From positions 31,462,847-31,526,846 of the forward strand of contig NC_071354.1 of NCBI RefSeq assembly GCF_943734655.1: 64,000 nucleotides of DNA, given 5' to 3'. Below the pieces are notes generated by a model. That model was not told the origin of the DNA. It did not search any database and saw only the letters and a program-made list of their open reading frames with translations. Below, piece by piece: positions 46,126-57,469 of the stretch. Position 1 is the stretch's first letter. Each line of letters begins with the position of its first letter. The translations under genes were made by a program, and so were the position numbers. Source of the DNA: Sabethes cyaneus (taxonomy: Eukaryota; Arthropoda; Insecta; Diptera; Culicidae).

Positions 46126-46425
46126 TAAATGAAATTCTACCATTTCTCCTTGATTGCTATTTGCCTTGATAATTCCTTATTGTGCTCAATATTCAATAAT
46201 CATTTTTCTATGGCAGCAAAAGGCGAACGGCTCACTGGTAAGTTTGCTCTTTTGTTCAGACTAAAATTGAAATGCTCCATTTTATTCAACGTAGATGATA
46301 GAATGAAGGACCACGAAAAATAGACGGGACCGATTCTTGTCGCTTGCTCTGGTACATAACACGAGGTAAGCCGGCGAACAATATTATTCAAACGCTAGCT
46401 GAGCTACTGCCAACATCTTACTGGC

Positions 46426-46638
46426 ATGTCTGGACGCGACAAAGGAGCAAACATCAAGAGCAAACGAAAGTCACACTCGAGTCGTGCACGTCTGCAGTTC
46501 CCGGTCAGTCGTATTCATCGGCTGCTGAGGAAAAGAAACTATTGAAGCTGGAGCTGGCTGCCGTGATGGAATAATTAACTGCGCAAGTGCTTCTCACTAC
46601 AAAAAGACCAGAATTATCCCACGTCGCTTGCAGCTGGC
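46426..46638 (+). pseudogene. Histone H2A pseudogene
   Basis: From ATG 46426 one frame reads MSGRDKGANIKSK, then SSRARLQFPVSRIHRLLRKR and NY before a TGA. This is colinear with the H2A N-terminal tail and alpha1 helix (LQFPVGRIHRLLRKGNY). Further on, LAAVME followed by LTAQVL (alpha2) and then YKKTRIIPRRLQLA (the docking region before alphaC) appear in other frames with deletions. The last 30 or so residues are missing. The conserved order of three H2A blocks in 210 bp makes the identification firm; the stop and deletions make it dead. Confidence 0.85.
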
Positions 46639-46815
46639 CACCTGGACTGGCGTTTCATCGTGACTCATGACTATACAGGAACGGCTTCGTCGATCGCATA
46701 GCTACTGTGACTTTCCGGTTAGTTCGTTGCAACTAGCCGTTTACCGAAAAGAAAATTGCGTTTAGTGCGTTAGTGCAAGTTTATTGCAAGCTAGAGTTAT
46801 GATAATCAAACAATC

Positions 46816-46831
46816 GGTTCTTTTAAGGACC
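46816..46831 (+). terminator. Histone-type 3' stem-loop (second copy)
   Basis: GGTTCTTTTAAGGACC folds as a 6-bp stem (one G-T pair) with loop TTTA and ACAC after it. The downstream ACAACAATTGAAGAG parallels ACAGAATAATTGAAGAC after the first stem-loop at 37543. This supports a shared histone 3' origin. Confidence 0.6.
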
Positions 46832-46859
46832 ACACAACAATTGAAGAGTTTATTATATT

Positions 46860-47060
46860 TTCTTGTCCAGTTACTACGATAATAACATAGGCAACGAGGA
46901 AAATGTTGAGTTTTTCGCCGTTGCGGACGACCAACAAATGGCGGGAATAAGTTTTCTGATCACGAACGATATTTTCTACCACTTCCAAAACGTCTGCAGC
47001 TTGTAAATCAGTGTTCTTCTTTTGTAAGCCGCAGAAAAGTTTTGCGTAAAATTTCAAGTT
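46860..47060 (-). pseudogene. Probable histone H4 pseudogene
   Basis: Minus strand. CTGATTTAC (LIY of H4 GLIYEET) is followed after a small indel by VLEVVENIVRDQKTYSRH, which aligns with H4 VLKVFLENVIRDAVTYTEH. RRKT appears in the next frame (KRKT of H4). Upstream RRLTKEE may correspond to RRLARRGG. Identity is moderate and frames shift, but the H2A relic and a histone stem-loop are within 450 bp. No H3 relic was found beside it. Confidence 0.5.
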
Positions 47061-47719
47061 TTTTGAAAACTAACGCGTACCACGTACTGAGTACCAGAAG
47101 AAAAGCACTATTCAACGTAGAAACAGATCATGAAAATTGATTTACTGATTGGTTTAGTGTGACTGATTCGTTTTAATAAAATAGATTCAATCAGTTCATA
47201 GCAATAACTCATAAATCTGTCGAGGATTGAACGTATACAATGTTGCTACTTTGATAAACGCAACGTACAACGCATGTAGCATGTATACATGAGGAATTGT
47301 ATTATATACATGGATACATCCTACTATCGCTACAAATAGACTTACGTAATCCTACGTCATCTATGCGGTCGTGTCTTGTGCACTACCCCTCTGATTTTTT
47401 TACGGTTTTCAACAGATTCTGTCTCGACAAACCTTTTTACCGTATAGTATGCAAATCCTCATTTCATGCCGAGATGTTTGAGGTCACGAAAGCACCGTTT
47501 CGAAATTCATTTATTATCAACGACCGTGACTCGAACATTGGTACATGTACACCGAACGAGACACAATACGGAAATGAAATTACGACAAGTAAGACTTAAG
47601 TCATGATGACGCACACACATGGTATTAATTTGATTGTATTAATTGTATATACCGTTGCAAGCATAAAAAGATTTTTGTTCGAACATTTATGTGTCACACT
47701 ATAGATCGATGAATTTCGT
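47061..47719. other. No feature recognised
   Basis: AT-rich spacer; the plus-strand frame at 47297-47599 has no known motif. Confidence 0.35.
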
Positions 47720-49065
47720 CGTCGCCGACAGAGTACTCGATCAGTTAGAACCCCAAAAAGGTCAACATCGTGGCACTGCAGGAAATCTGTCCAAAACCGG
47801 CAACATGTAGGACATCCGTGGCGGTAAGGCCCAATTTTACCAGAGCGTTGAAGCGACATGCAGGATCGCATAATGCACTGAAGGGCTATCAACGATGTTT
47901 ATGTTGAGGATAAAAGGCCCAGATCGGCAGGGAAATGATGTATAGACCGGTAATCGCGCCTAATAGCCTGTGCACTGACACGACCGATAACAGCCATCGA
48001 CGCATCAATGGCTTCCCGAGGCTTGGTGATCAGAAGCATTTCCTTGCCCCGCGAAAATTTTCAAGCATGACCACGATACGCTCTCTGCGTAGTACGGATA
48101 TCGACTCAGATCATTACCAAGTAGCAGTACATGTGCGCCTCAAAGTTCTCTTATACACGTATAGACGGTATATACCTCACGAGCCTCGAAAACAGATGGA
48201 GTAGAATACGCTAGACCGTTAATGAGGCCGCAACCGTCCTAGGCGGAGAAACCTTGAGTCACAAAATAACTAATTTGACAAGGAATGACAACAAGCGATG
48301 GAGAGGAAAAGAGAACTTGAAAAAAGTATCTAAGCATTGCCACGAGAAAGAATTTAGACAAGTATCGGTAAGTGCAGAATGAGTTAACCAAGGTTCTGAG
48401 GAGGAAAAAGCGCTAGAAGGAAGACAGAGATCGTGAAGATCCGGAACAACTATTTAGGGGTTATGACTCACGCGAATGCTATAAGAAATATGTGAACCAA
48501 ACTCGTATAGAATATATGTACAGACAAGCAGGGAAAATTAGTCACACCGAGCGCGAGGTGATCGACAAATGGAAGCAGTTCTTGGATGGGTATGTCAATG
48601 ACGATAAAACAGAAGGGGATGGAACGGGAGTTAAAAAGTATCTACAAACGATAACCGCAACGTCCGGGGTTCCAATTGGTCAGCTAAAGGACAATAAGGC
48701 CGCCGGCAAAGAACCGACTCCCAACAGAACTTTACAAAAATGATAGAAAATCACTGGCAACGGCATTTCACTGGATAATTTCAAGGATTTGTTAGGAGGA
48801 GAAAATACCGGAGGAGTGGATAGAAAGTGTGGTATGGGCAATCCGGTCGATTGCTGTAATTACCGCGGCATTAGTACCCGCCCGAATTTTTTAACGTCGT
48901 CCATCCCCAATAGCAAGAGATTTCGTAGGGTAGTAGCAGGCAGGTTTTATGTGGTCCGTGCTACTACGGATCAAATTTTCACTCTCCGGTAAATTCTTCA
49001 GCAATGTCGGAAATACATCGTGCCCAACCATCATATTTTCATGGATTTCAGGGCAGCATACGATA
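47720..49065 (+). pseudogene. RTE-like LINE: endonuclease and RT relic
   Basis: KVNIVALQEICP near 47760 carries the endonuclease catalytic Glu. TDIDSDHYQVAVHVRLK near 48090 is the SDH motif at the end of the endonuclease. The linker follows (YKKYVNQTRIEYMYRQAGK, EREVIDKWKQF at 48492-48743), then KDNKAAGKEPTP. Finally TTDQIFTL and HHIFMDFRAAYDTV (49020-49060) stop abruptly at a junction with an antisense LINE. Most segments are in different frames, so it is a relic. It retains more endonuclease than other copies in the window. Confidence 0.75.
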
Positions 49066-49069
49066 CAGT

Positions 49070-49560
49070 TGTCACATCACAAAACAGCGAAAGTAACAAC
49101 AGGCCAAGGTTGCTACCTTGGGGAACTCCAGTCTCCATCACAAAAATATCAGACAGCGTTGATCCGATTTTAACCTGTAGTTTCCTGTGTTTTAAGTACG
49201 ACTCCAACAAACGAAAAAGGCGTTGAGAAAACCCAAGCTTAGCGAACTTCTTCAGAGTAATAGCATGATCAATCCGATCAAATGCTGCCTTAAGATCTGT
49301 GTAGATGGCATCGACTTGGTTATCCGAGCCAATTGTGCTCACGCAAAATGTAGTAAACACTAGCAAATTTGAATCAACTAATCTTCCTGGTACGAAACCA
49401 TGCGGGTCTGGAGAAATAAAATTCTTACAGGACTGTGATGTGATACCTGTATAGTTACTGACAGATCGTTTTTCAACTTTTTTAAAACCTGGGAACATAA
49501 ACGACTTTTTCCATTCTGATGGAAACTTTATCTGATACATTGAAACATGTGTAACATTTG
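49070..49560 (-). pseudogene. Jockey-like LINE reverse transcriptase fragment
   Basis: A continuous minus-strand frame of about 155 residues: FPSEWKKSFMFPGFKK, NYTGITSQSCKNF, PDPHGFVPGRLVDSNLLVF, then AIYTDLKAAFDRIDH (motif A Asp) and ETGVPQGSNLGLLL (motif B). It ends there before the YADD box, replaced by the antisense end of the RTE copy at 47720-49065. It is truncated on both sides. Confidence 0.8.
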
Positions 49561-51895
49561 GTTCGATTTTTGGGTACGGAAGGCATAGTTGACGTATATT
49601 GTCTCGAAACTAAAAAATGTGAAATTGGTGGAATATTCATGAAAAGGAATAAGCTGAATATCCGATCAAGCAAAAATATTGCAATATTTTTTAAGGTACC
49701 GAACTTGTAAATATAAATAGCTTTTTATACTCTATATCGAGGCTCATTGAGTTAAATTTTCAGAGACAGTACGGCGTCTGAAAACCAATCGCTTTTGAAC
49801 ATTTGAACACTTAGTTTGGTCTCCATATGTACATGATTTAAAACTATCAAATAGAAGCGTTTCTTGTTCTTGTTTTATTGTCAAAAGATATCAATTTGTT
49901 TCTAACAAGCACCAGTACCATTTTTAGCCGAAACGTTTCTATAAAACGAAAACTCAAACCACCAACGGACGGTTAGCAAAAGGCGGATGCAATACAACTT
50001 CTCTACGCGGGCCATTGCCGGGAAAAACCAAAATCATTTTACGGCATTCCTACGCGTCGAATACTAAACGATTGTTTACTAGGAACTCGTGTCTTCATTC
50101 TGTCTGTCTGTAGAGTGTAGAGCATGCATGCTCGGTAGAGAAAAAAAGCGTCCCGCACGCGGTATGCCTTTGATTTTTTTTTCTCTCGTTTTGATCAAAG
50201 TGAAGCAACAAAATGGTTTTTTTATTGGGCGGAAATTCCTTGCCAAACATTCAACTCTACTCCAGATAGCAGTCGCATTCTAACTAAGTAAGTAGTAGCT
50301 ATATGGTCTCACGCAAAAGATACGACGGTCTCAAAACAGAAATTAAGCAATCGACTTCATCACACCATTGTTGAGTCTATAATTTTATGCAAAGTTAAGC
50401 ATCGCCATCAAGCCAACCAGCCGGCGGCTGCGACAATATCAGGCAGCATAAAATGTAATGCAATCATCGTGCTAAACATAGTTAGGAATTACCAGTGACT
50501 ATAGTATAGTGAGTGACTCTTAGATTCATCAGAAACATAGTCAAGCCAAAGGAATGTTTTTTTTTCAATGCTTGGTGTAACTTTCCGTCACATAGTTGAG
50601 TTCAAAGTGGACTAATTTCCGGTAACAATAAACTAGTTTATATGTTGGAAATAGAAGTTGATAGCCAATTGCCGGAAGCGTCACCCTGTATTGTGTGTAG
50701 GTATAAATTACAGATACCGCTGCCGGTCTTGAGTTGAGTGGAGAGCGTACACGTGACATTTTATACGACAGACCCCCGCGGCGGTGCCGTGGGTACTGGG
50801 TACACTGCGAAAGATATCGTCATCATCGATCTTGCCTGCTGCTTTTGCGTCGGCCGAGCTGGCCGGCTCTGGCACTCTGGCAGTCGTCTCGTAGTGAGTA
50901 GTGGCACCTTTTTCGTCGTTTGAACGTGCCAATTTCATCATCATCGCTCATTCACTCGTTGGCGACACGATTTAATGAGGGTGAATTATGTCATTTTTTG
51001 CGCTCGGTAGGAATTTGCCCCAAGAATCATGAGAAGTCTACGCAATGTGTTATTACCGAGTCCGTCCGTACGGGGGGGGGGGTCGATCTGGTCGTTAAAT
51101 GTTTCTTTTATAGAACTAAGTAAGTATCCATGGAAGAGTTTATCATTTCACTAGTCTGACGCCGTCTGTCAGAGGCAACGCTGCATTGCATCTGGATGGG
51201 ATTGGAAGTGAGACGTTGGAAAAAAAATTTTTCCTCCCTGAGGCGGAATTCGAGCCTGATTGTCGAGGAGGGGTACTTCATTTGTACTTGTTCTGATGTC
51301 AAGTGCTGACCGGATGTTTACGTACTATCGCTATACAATTACACTGTATAAATTCAAATTGTTCTAAACCGGCTGCTGCCCGCCTGATGGTTGATCTTAA
51401 AGGGATTCACGAAGCCATACCGGGAGGGAAAAAGATGATTACGCTTGCCCATATGACGTCGTGTATCAATTTGCAGCGTACATTTGTTTTTATTTATGTA
51501 CGATTATTGATTGCTTGTAGTTAGACATATCCGCTAGAACTGTTCTTTCTAATTGATGATCTAATAAATCCTGATAATAGCCGGAAACCGGAATCAGTAA
51601 TGCACGTGAAACCAGGAATGCATTTGTTTGTTTGTATGCTAGACCATCAAAACTATTTTTTAAAGCGCGATCTCTGCATATTAGCGTTGATAGGAGGAAA
51701 TGCTTATCAACTTAGGGACTATATAGGCTCGTTTCATTATGCCTGCTTTTTAGTTTCAGGTATAATAAATTCAAGTTTGTCACGAGGTTTTCGAGCCAGC
51801 GTAAATCTCGCAAGTGGATAATATATTTCGATATAAATTAACAAATTATAGTTGATTATGATAGTACCATTACCAATATATTAAATTTATAAAAA
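49561..51895. other. No gene recognised
   Basis: Mostly AT-rich. A GC-richer patch at about 50740-50900 holds overlapping frames without motifs. There is a G run at 51070-51080. No element ends were seen. Confidence 0.35.
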
Positions 51896-53815
51896 ACCCG
51901 ATTTAATCCACCTAGTGGTGAAAGAACCTTTGTTATACGGTCTTCTTCTACGTTAACGTTGCGTAGTGCGTTAGGAGCACTTATAAATTATGTTAGAGCT
52001 TTTTTCATGAAATTGCTGAGTAAGTATAAGTAAGTTGTTACTAATTTGAGTAAATGCAAGAAAAAGTAAGTTGTAAGAGGAAATATTATTATTTAACATA
52101 TACATTACGTAGTAAAGGTCTAGTTTAAAGGTTTTGAACTATGTATAATTTCCTGTAATGCCATTCTATTTGATTCAATAAAGTTTTCATCAATTTTTAT
52201 TAACCTTCGGTTACTCACGCTGTTGTATTTTGTACAACACGTGTAGGATAAAGTTACAAATCGATGTTTAACCAACGTATATTCTTCAATAAACTTGTTA
52301 TGAGCAAAATGCCATAATTATTCAATGCATTAATACTTTAAACTGCTGGCAAAATAGATCTACAAAAACTGACATCACAGAAACGAAGAAATCAGTATGT
52401 GAGGTGTACAGCAATCGGTCCCAACTGGAATTTTCTCTCGTTTTTCCATATGGAAAAATGGTGTCTGTATGCAACAAAACTATCAGTAAATGTTAAAAGT
52501 TTCAAATGTATCCGTCTGTCTATAGTCGAGTAATTTGGGGTCAAAATTAGGATATTTTTATAATCAAAGTTCTACAGTTTCTAAACAAGCAATCATAGAG
52601 GTATACTATATTTAGCAAAGTTGTGTATTTTTACTATTTGTACAACATGAAAAAGTCATACAACAATTACAAAACGAGCTAAAATGGAAAAATTTACAAA
52701 TTCATATAAAATAAATAAGATTTTTCTCTCTTCGCTGAAGAGATAGAAGGTTACTGTCTTCAGCAAAGTTTCTTGTAATAATATACTCTTAAACTTTACA
52801 GAACACATCAATGTGTTATATTGAAACTGAAGAAAAATTTTTTTTTTATTTCACTTTTAGGGGGATTAATCAAAATTTAAATTGTACCAGACGATAGAGC
52901 TTGCAATTTCAAGAAACTCTTCCAAAGGTGCGATAAACCTAAAACTAGGTTTTCCTAGTCAAAACTCTAATGCGCACGTTTTTTTGGTTTTGGGCTATTG
53001 TCTCCCGCGAGCAACCGTGTTACAAAAGTTGGCGCGTGTGTTCAAGGGTTAATATCTTTTGACCGGCAAAACCAATTCTTCTGAAATTTTGCAGATATAT
53101 TTGCAGCAATAAAACCTCTAATTTGATGCCAAACTAATTTAAACTAGATAAATTATCTAAGATGAAATCGTCGAAAATAATTGTTAATTTTAATGTGTTG
53201 TATACGATTGCTCATAACTTTTGAATTAAACGTCCAATCAAAAAACAAATCAATAGTGATCTATCCGGCTATATTATCTTTCAAATGAGAATAATAGCGC
53301 ATAAATCGGTTCAGCCAACTCTGAGAAACAGGCGATCATTTGTACCTAGTCAAAACAGGTTTTTTAAGGCTAACATTTAAACTGCTTGTCCGTTTTCAAT
53401 GAAACTTGGTAAAAAGTTTAGTAATAGAAAGAGCTTTCGTTTGGTACTAAGATCGTTAAAATTGGTTGCGGAGTTCCGGAGAAACGCGTGGTACGTAATT
53501 TTCACATTTTTGCTTATAACTTTTAAACGAAATGTCGGACTGCAAATCAATTCAATAGTGATATACTAGGCAATAATACCTTTCAAACAAAAGTAAAAGC
53601 GGTCAAATCGGTTCAGCCACCTTCGAGAAACAGGCGATAGAAAATGAGCTGCACATACACACATACACACATACACACATACACACACACACAGACATTG
53701 CCCAGTTTGTCGAGCTCTATCGATTGGTATATGTGATTCGGCCCTCCGGGCCTCGGATCAATTTCGTGTTTTTCGACCAATTTCTAAACCTTTGTTACCT
53801 TTGTTATACTATATA
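51896..53815 (-). repeat. Unclassified ~1.9-kb repeat, family A, copy 2 (inverted)
   Basis: Reverse orientation: begins AAACCCGATTTAATCCACCT and ends TTACCTTTGTTATACTATAT. It contains complements of the family landmarks: TAACCTTCGGTTACTCACGC near 52200, the CA microsatellite at 53640-53695 and GGCCCTCCGGGCC near 53740. The conserved ORF region is interrupted here by a stop. It is separated from copy 3 by a Helitron. Confidence 0.65.
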
Positions 53816-55318
53816 CTAGCTGACCCGGCAAATTTCGTACTGCCACCAATTGTATTAAAAGACGTAAATTGTTAATGACGGATGTATTTAAAGTATAGGT
53901 TACGTTTTTACTTGTTTTGAGAAGTATGAGGGAATGGTTAATTAAATGCCGGATTTTCACAGAACGTCTGTTTTCTACAATCGTTTAGCAATTAGTTAGA
54001 AACCCAACAAACGTTTAACAAAAGCTGTATATGTAATTGATTATTAATATAACATTGTCTATATAACGGTTGAATAATCTATTATTCAAATAAAATGTTT
54101 GTTGGGAATAACAATCTTTACGAAATCATAACATTTATTGCCAAATATACGTTAAAAACATGTGAAAAATGTCGATTTTTCAATTCGGAGTGCTCAAAAG
54201 TTGTGCAGGGTGGTTTTGGAAAAGTAAACTCGATGGCGTCTAATTTCGTCTTCTGCGGTTAACCTACTAACGATATGGAATATATACTCAAAACTTTTTG
54301 AGAACAGAATCATTGCGCCACCAACTATATTTTCATTTGCGCCCTCAAATGCTTTCTATTTGCCTTTGTGCATTCGCCCATTATTAGGTTGAAATTTTAC
54401 ATGTTGTTTTTTACGCAAATTGTTGGTTTAATAAAGAAATAATTTTTTGACACTTTCGATCACATTTCCTCTATGGTAATCAGAGCTTTGATTTCCACAG
54501 TAATTTTTATGTGTAAATTCGGATATGTATCCGATGTCAATATTTATTAGATCTTTAATTCTCGTTTCTTGTTTTCTTTATTCCTTTGCTATTTCATGAG
54601 CCTTTTTGCACTTGTAAGAAGTCCACTTGGAAGTGAAAAAGACAAAAAATTATTATCAAATACAATTTATTTTAATGGGTTACCATCATTGTAAAACTTT
54701 TTTACTGCCAATTTAATCCGGCCAATATTCCTTTCCAATACAAAATTTTATTTACATTTTTTTAGTACATAAAATATATTGTTCACTTGACAGTCAGAAA
54801 GCTTTACGTATATTTTATTCAGTAAATTGACTGTGTGTAAAACATTTGTAAACATGCATTAGATACGCACCTAATGTAGAAAGTTTCCAGTTTTGGTTAG
54901 TTTCATTAATTTGATAAATGAAGTGAAAGAATTAGCTCTAGGCAGTTAGGTTATTTGATAAACTGAACCCATAACACATACAACGTTTATTATTTTCTAA
55001 TCTTGCAAGTTCATCAACGTGTTTGTTTGTCCAGCAACGTCGCGACGCTGCTTCATATTGAATGCGGGTCGGTTGATTTGCACCGATAATAATCATAGCA
55101 ATCTAAAACATTGTCTATACAATGGATGGCGGGAAACGTAAAATATCGGTTTTTTACTATTTTCCAGCTTTTCACGTGAAATTTTATTACTTTTTTTACA
55201 TATAAACCTGACGCAGACCAAAACACAACAACTGAAAAAAGAACCATGCAATTCCGTCAAGCCGTTCTTGAGTTTATCCCTTACAAACAAACGAACCAAC
55301 TTGGTTTTATTATATAGA
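53816..55318 (-). mobile_element. Helitron, non-autonomous, 1.5 kb
   Basis: In its own orientation it starts TCTATATAATAAAACC (complement at 55318) and ends GCCGGGTCAGCTAG (complement ACTAGCTGACCCGGC, from 53815). It is inserted between A and T without a target duplication. The end motif is shared with the Helitron at 6767-10012. The interior is AT-rich and non-coding; frames at 55053-55299 are without motifs. Confidence 0.7.
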
Positions 55319-57332
55319 TTACCTTTGTTATACTATATAACAAAGGTTTAGAAATTGGTCGAAAAACGCGAAATAGAACCAAGGCCCGGAGGGCCAAGTG
55401 TCATATACCAATCGATAGGGTTCGACGAATTGAGCAATGTCTGTATGTGTGTGTGTGTGTGTGTGTGTATGTGTGTGCAGCTCATTTTCTATCGCCTGTT
55501 TCTCGGAGATGGCTGAACCGATTCATCCGTTATTACTTTTGTTGAAAAGGTATTTTTGCCTAGTATATCACCATTCAGTTGTTTCGTGGTACGACGTTTC
55601 GTTTAAAAGTTATAGGCAAAAATGTGAAAACTACGTGACACGGTTTTTTCCGGAACTACACAACCAATTTGAAAGATCTTAGTATCAAATGAAAGCTCTT
55701 GCTATCGCTAAACTTTCTACCAAGTTTCATCGAAAACAAATATGCAGTTTAAAAGTTACGCTTAAAAAACCAGTTTTGACAAGGTTCAAATGATCGCCTG
55801 TTTTTCAGAGATGGCCAAACCGATTTATGCGCTATTAGTTTCATTTGAAAGGTAATATAGCCGGATAGATCACTATTGAATTGTTTTTTGATTGGACGTT
55901 TAGTTTGAAAGTTATGAGCCACTGTATACACCACACTAAAATTAATTATAATTTATAATGATTTTAACCAAGTTAATTTGCCTAATTTCAATTATTTTAA
56001 TGTCAAACGAGAGGTTTTGACACTACGAATATATATGCAAAATTTCACAAGAATTGGTTTTTCCGGTCAAAATATATTAACCCTCGAACACTCGCGCCAA
56101 CTTTTGTAACACAGTTACTCGCGCGCACAATAGCCCAAAACTAAAGAAAACGTGCGCGCTAGATTTTTGACTAGGAAAACTTGGTTTTAAGTTTATCAAA
56201 CCTTTGGAAGAGTTTTTTGAATTTAAATGCTCTATCGTCTGGTAGCATTTAAATTTTGATTAATCCCCCTAAAAGTAAAATAAAAAAAATATTTTTCTTC
56301 AGTTTCAATATAACACATTGATGTGTTCTGCAAAGTTTTAGAGCATATTATTATAAGAAATTTTGCTGAAGACAGCAACCTTCTATCTCTTCAGCGAAGA
56401 TAGAGAAATCTTATTTATTGTAAATGCACTTGTAAAATCAATTTTTCTATTTCGGCTATTTTGTAATTGTTGTATGACTTTTTCATGCATTACAAAGTTG
56501 TACAAATAGTAAAAATACACAACTTTACTGAATATAGTATACCTCTATGTCTGCTTGTTTAGGATCTGTAGAACTTTGATTATAAAAAACACCCTAATTT
56601 TGACTCCGAATTATTCGACTACCAACAGACGGCTACATTTTAAACATTTTACATTTGCTGATAGTTTTGCTGCATACAGACACCATTTTTCTATATGAAG
56701 AAACGAGATAAAATGCCAGTTGGGGCCAATTGCGGTACACCTCACATGCTGCTTTATTCGTTTCTGTGATTTTCTGTCGGTTTATGCTGATCTATTTTCC
56801 TAACAATTTAAAGTATTAATGCATCGAATAATTCTGACATTTTGCTCATAACAAGTTTATTGAAGAATATACGTTAGTTAAACAATGATTTATAACTATA
56901 CAACAATATGGCATTCAAAAACCTGCACATGTTGTATAAAATACAGCAGCGTGAGTAACCGAAGGTTAATAAAAATTGATGAAATTTATTCAAGAAAACT
57001 TTGTTGATCTGAACCAAATAGAATGGCATTACAGGAAATTATGCATAGTTCAAAAACCTATAAACTAGGCCTTTACTACGCAATGTATATGTTAAAGAAT
57101 AATATTTCTTCTAACAACTTAATTTTACTTGCACTTACCCACATTAGTAACAACTTACTCAGCAATTTCATGAGAAAAGGAACTATCAAAATTTATAAGT
57201 GCTACCAATAGATGAACTATTTTCCGAAGACGTGTCGATTTCTATCTCAAATAGCAAGTAAGGCCGTATAACAAAGGTTCCTTTCACCACTAGGTGGATT
57301 AAATCAGGTTTTATATAGTATAACAAAGGTAA
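55319..57332 (+). repeat. Unclassified ~2.0-kb repeat, family A, copy 3, with terminal inverted repeats
   Basis: Perfect 20-bp inverted termini TTACCTTTGTTATACTATAT (55319-55338) and its complement (57313-57332) bound this copy, which argues for a DNA transposon. Internal landmarks match copy 1, including the GT microsatellite, GGCCCGGAGGGCC and the ORF MALQEIMHS...NFMRKGTIKIYKC (57023-57211). No transposase domain was recognised; it may be non-autonomous. Confidence 0.7.
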
Positions 57333-57469
57333 AAGGTGTATTTTGGATCTTATTTTTCGTAATTGATATAGTTAAATGGATTTACAATTTTTCATCGAAT
57401 ATCCTGGTTAGTCTCATACAACTGGTGCTAACATTTTTCTTATTTATTCAACCGAGAGCTGGGGTGGAT

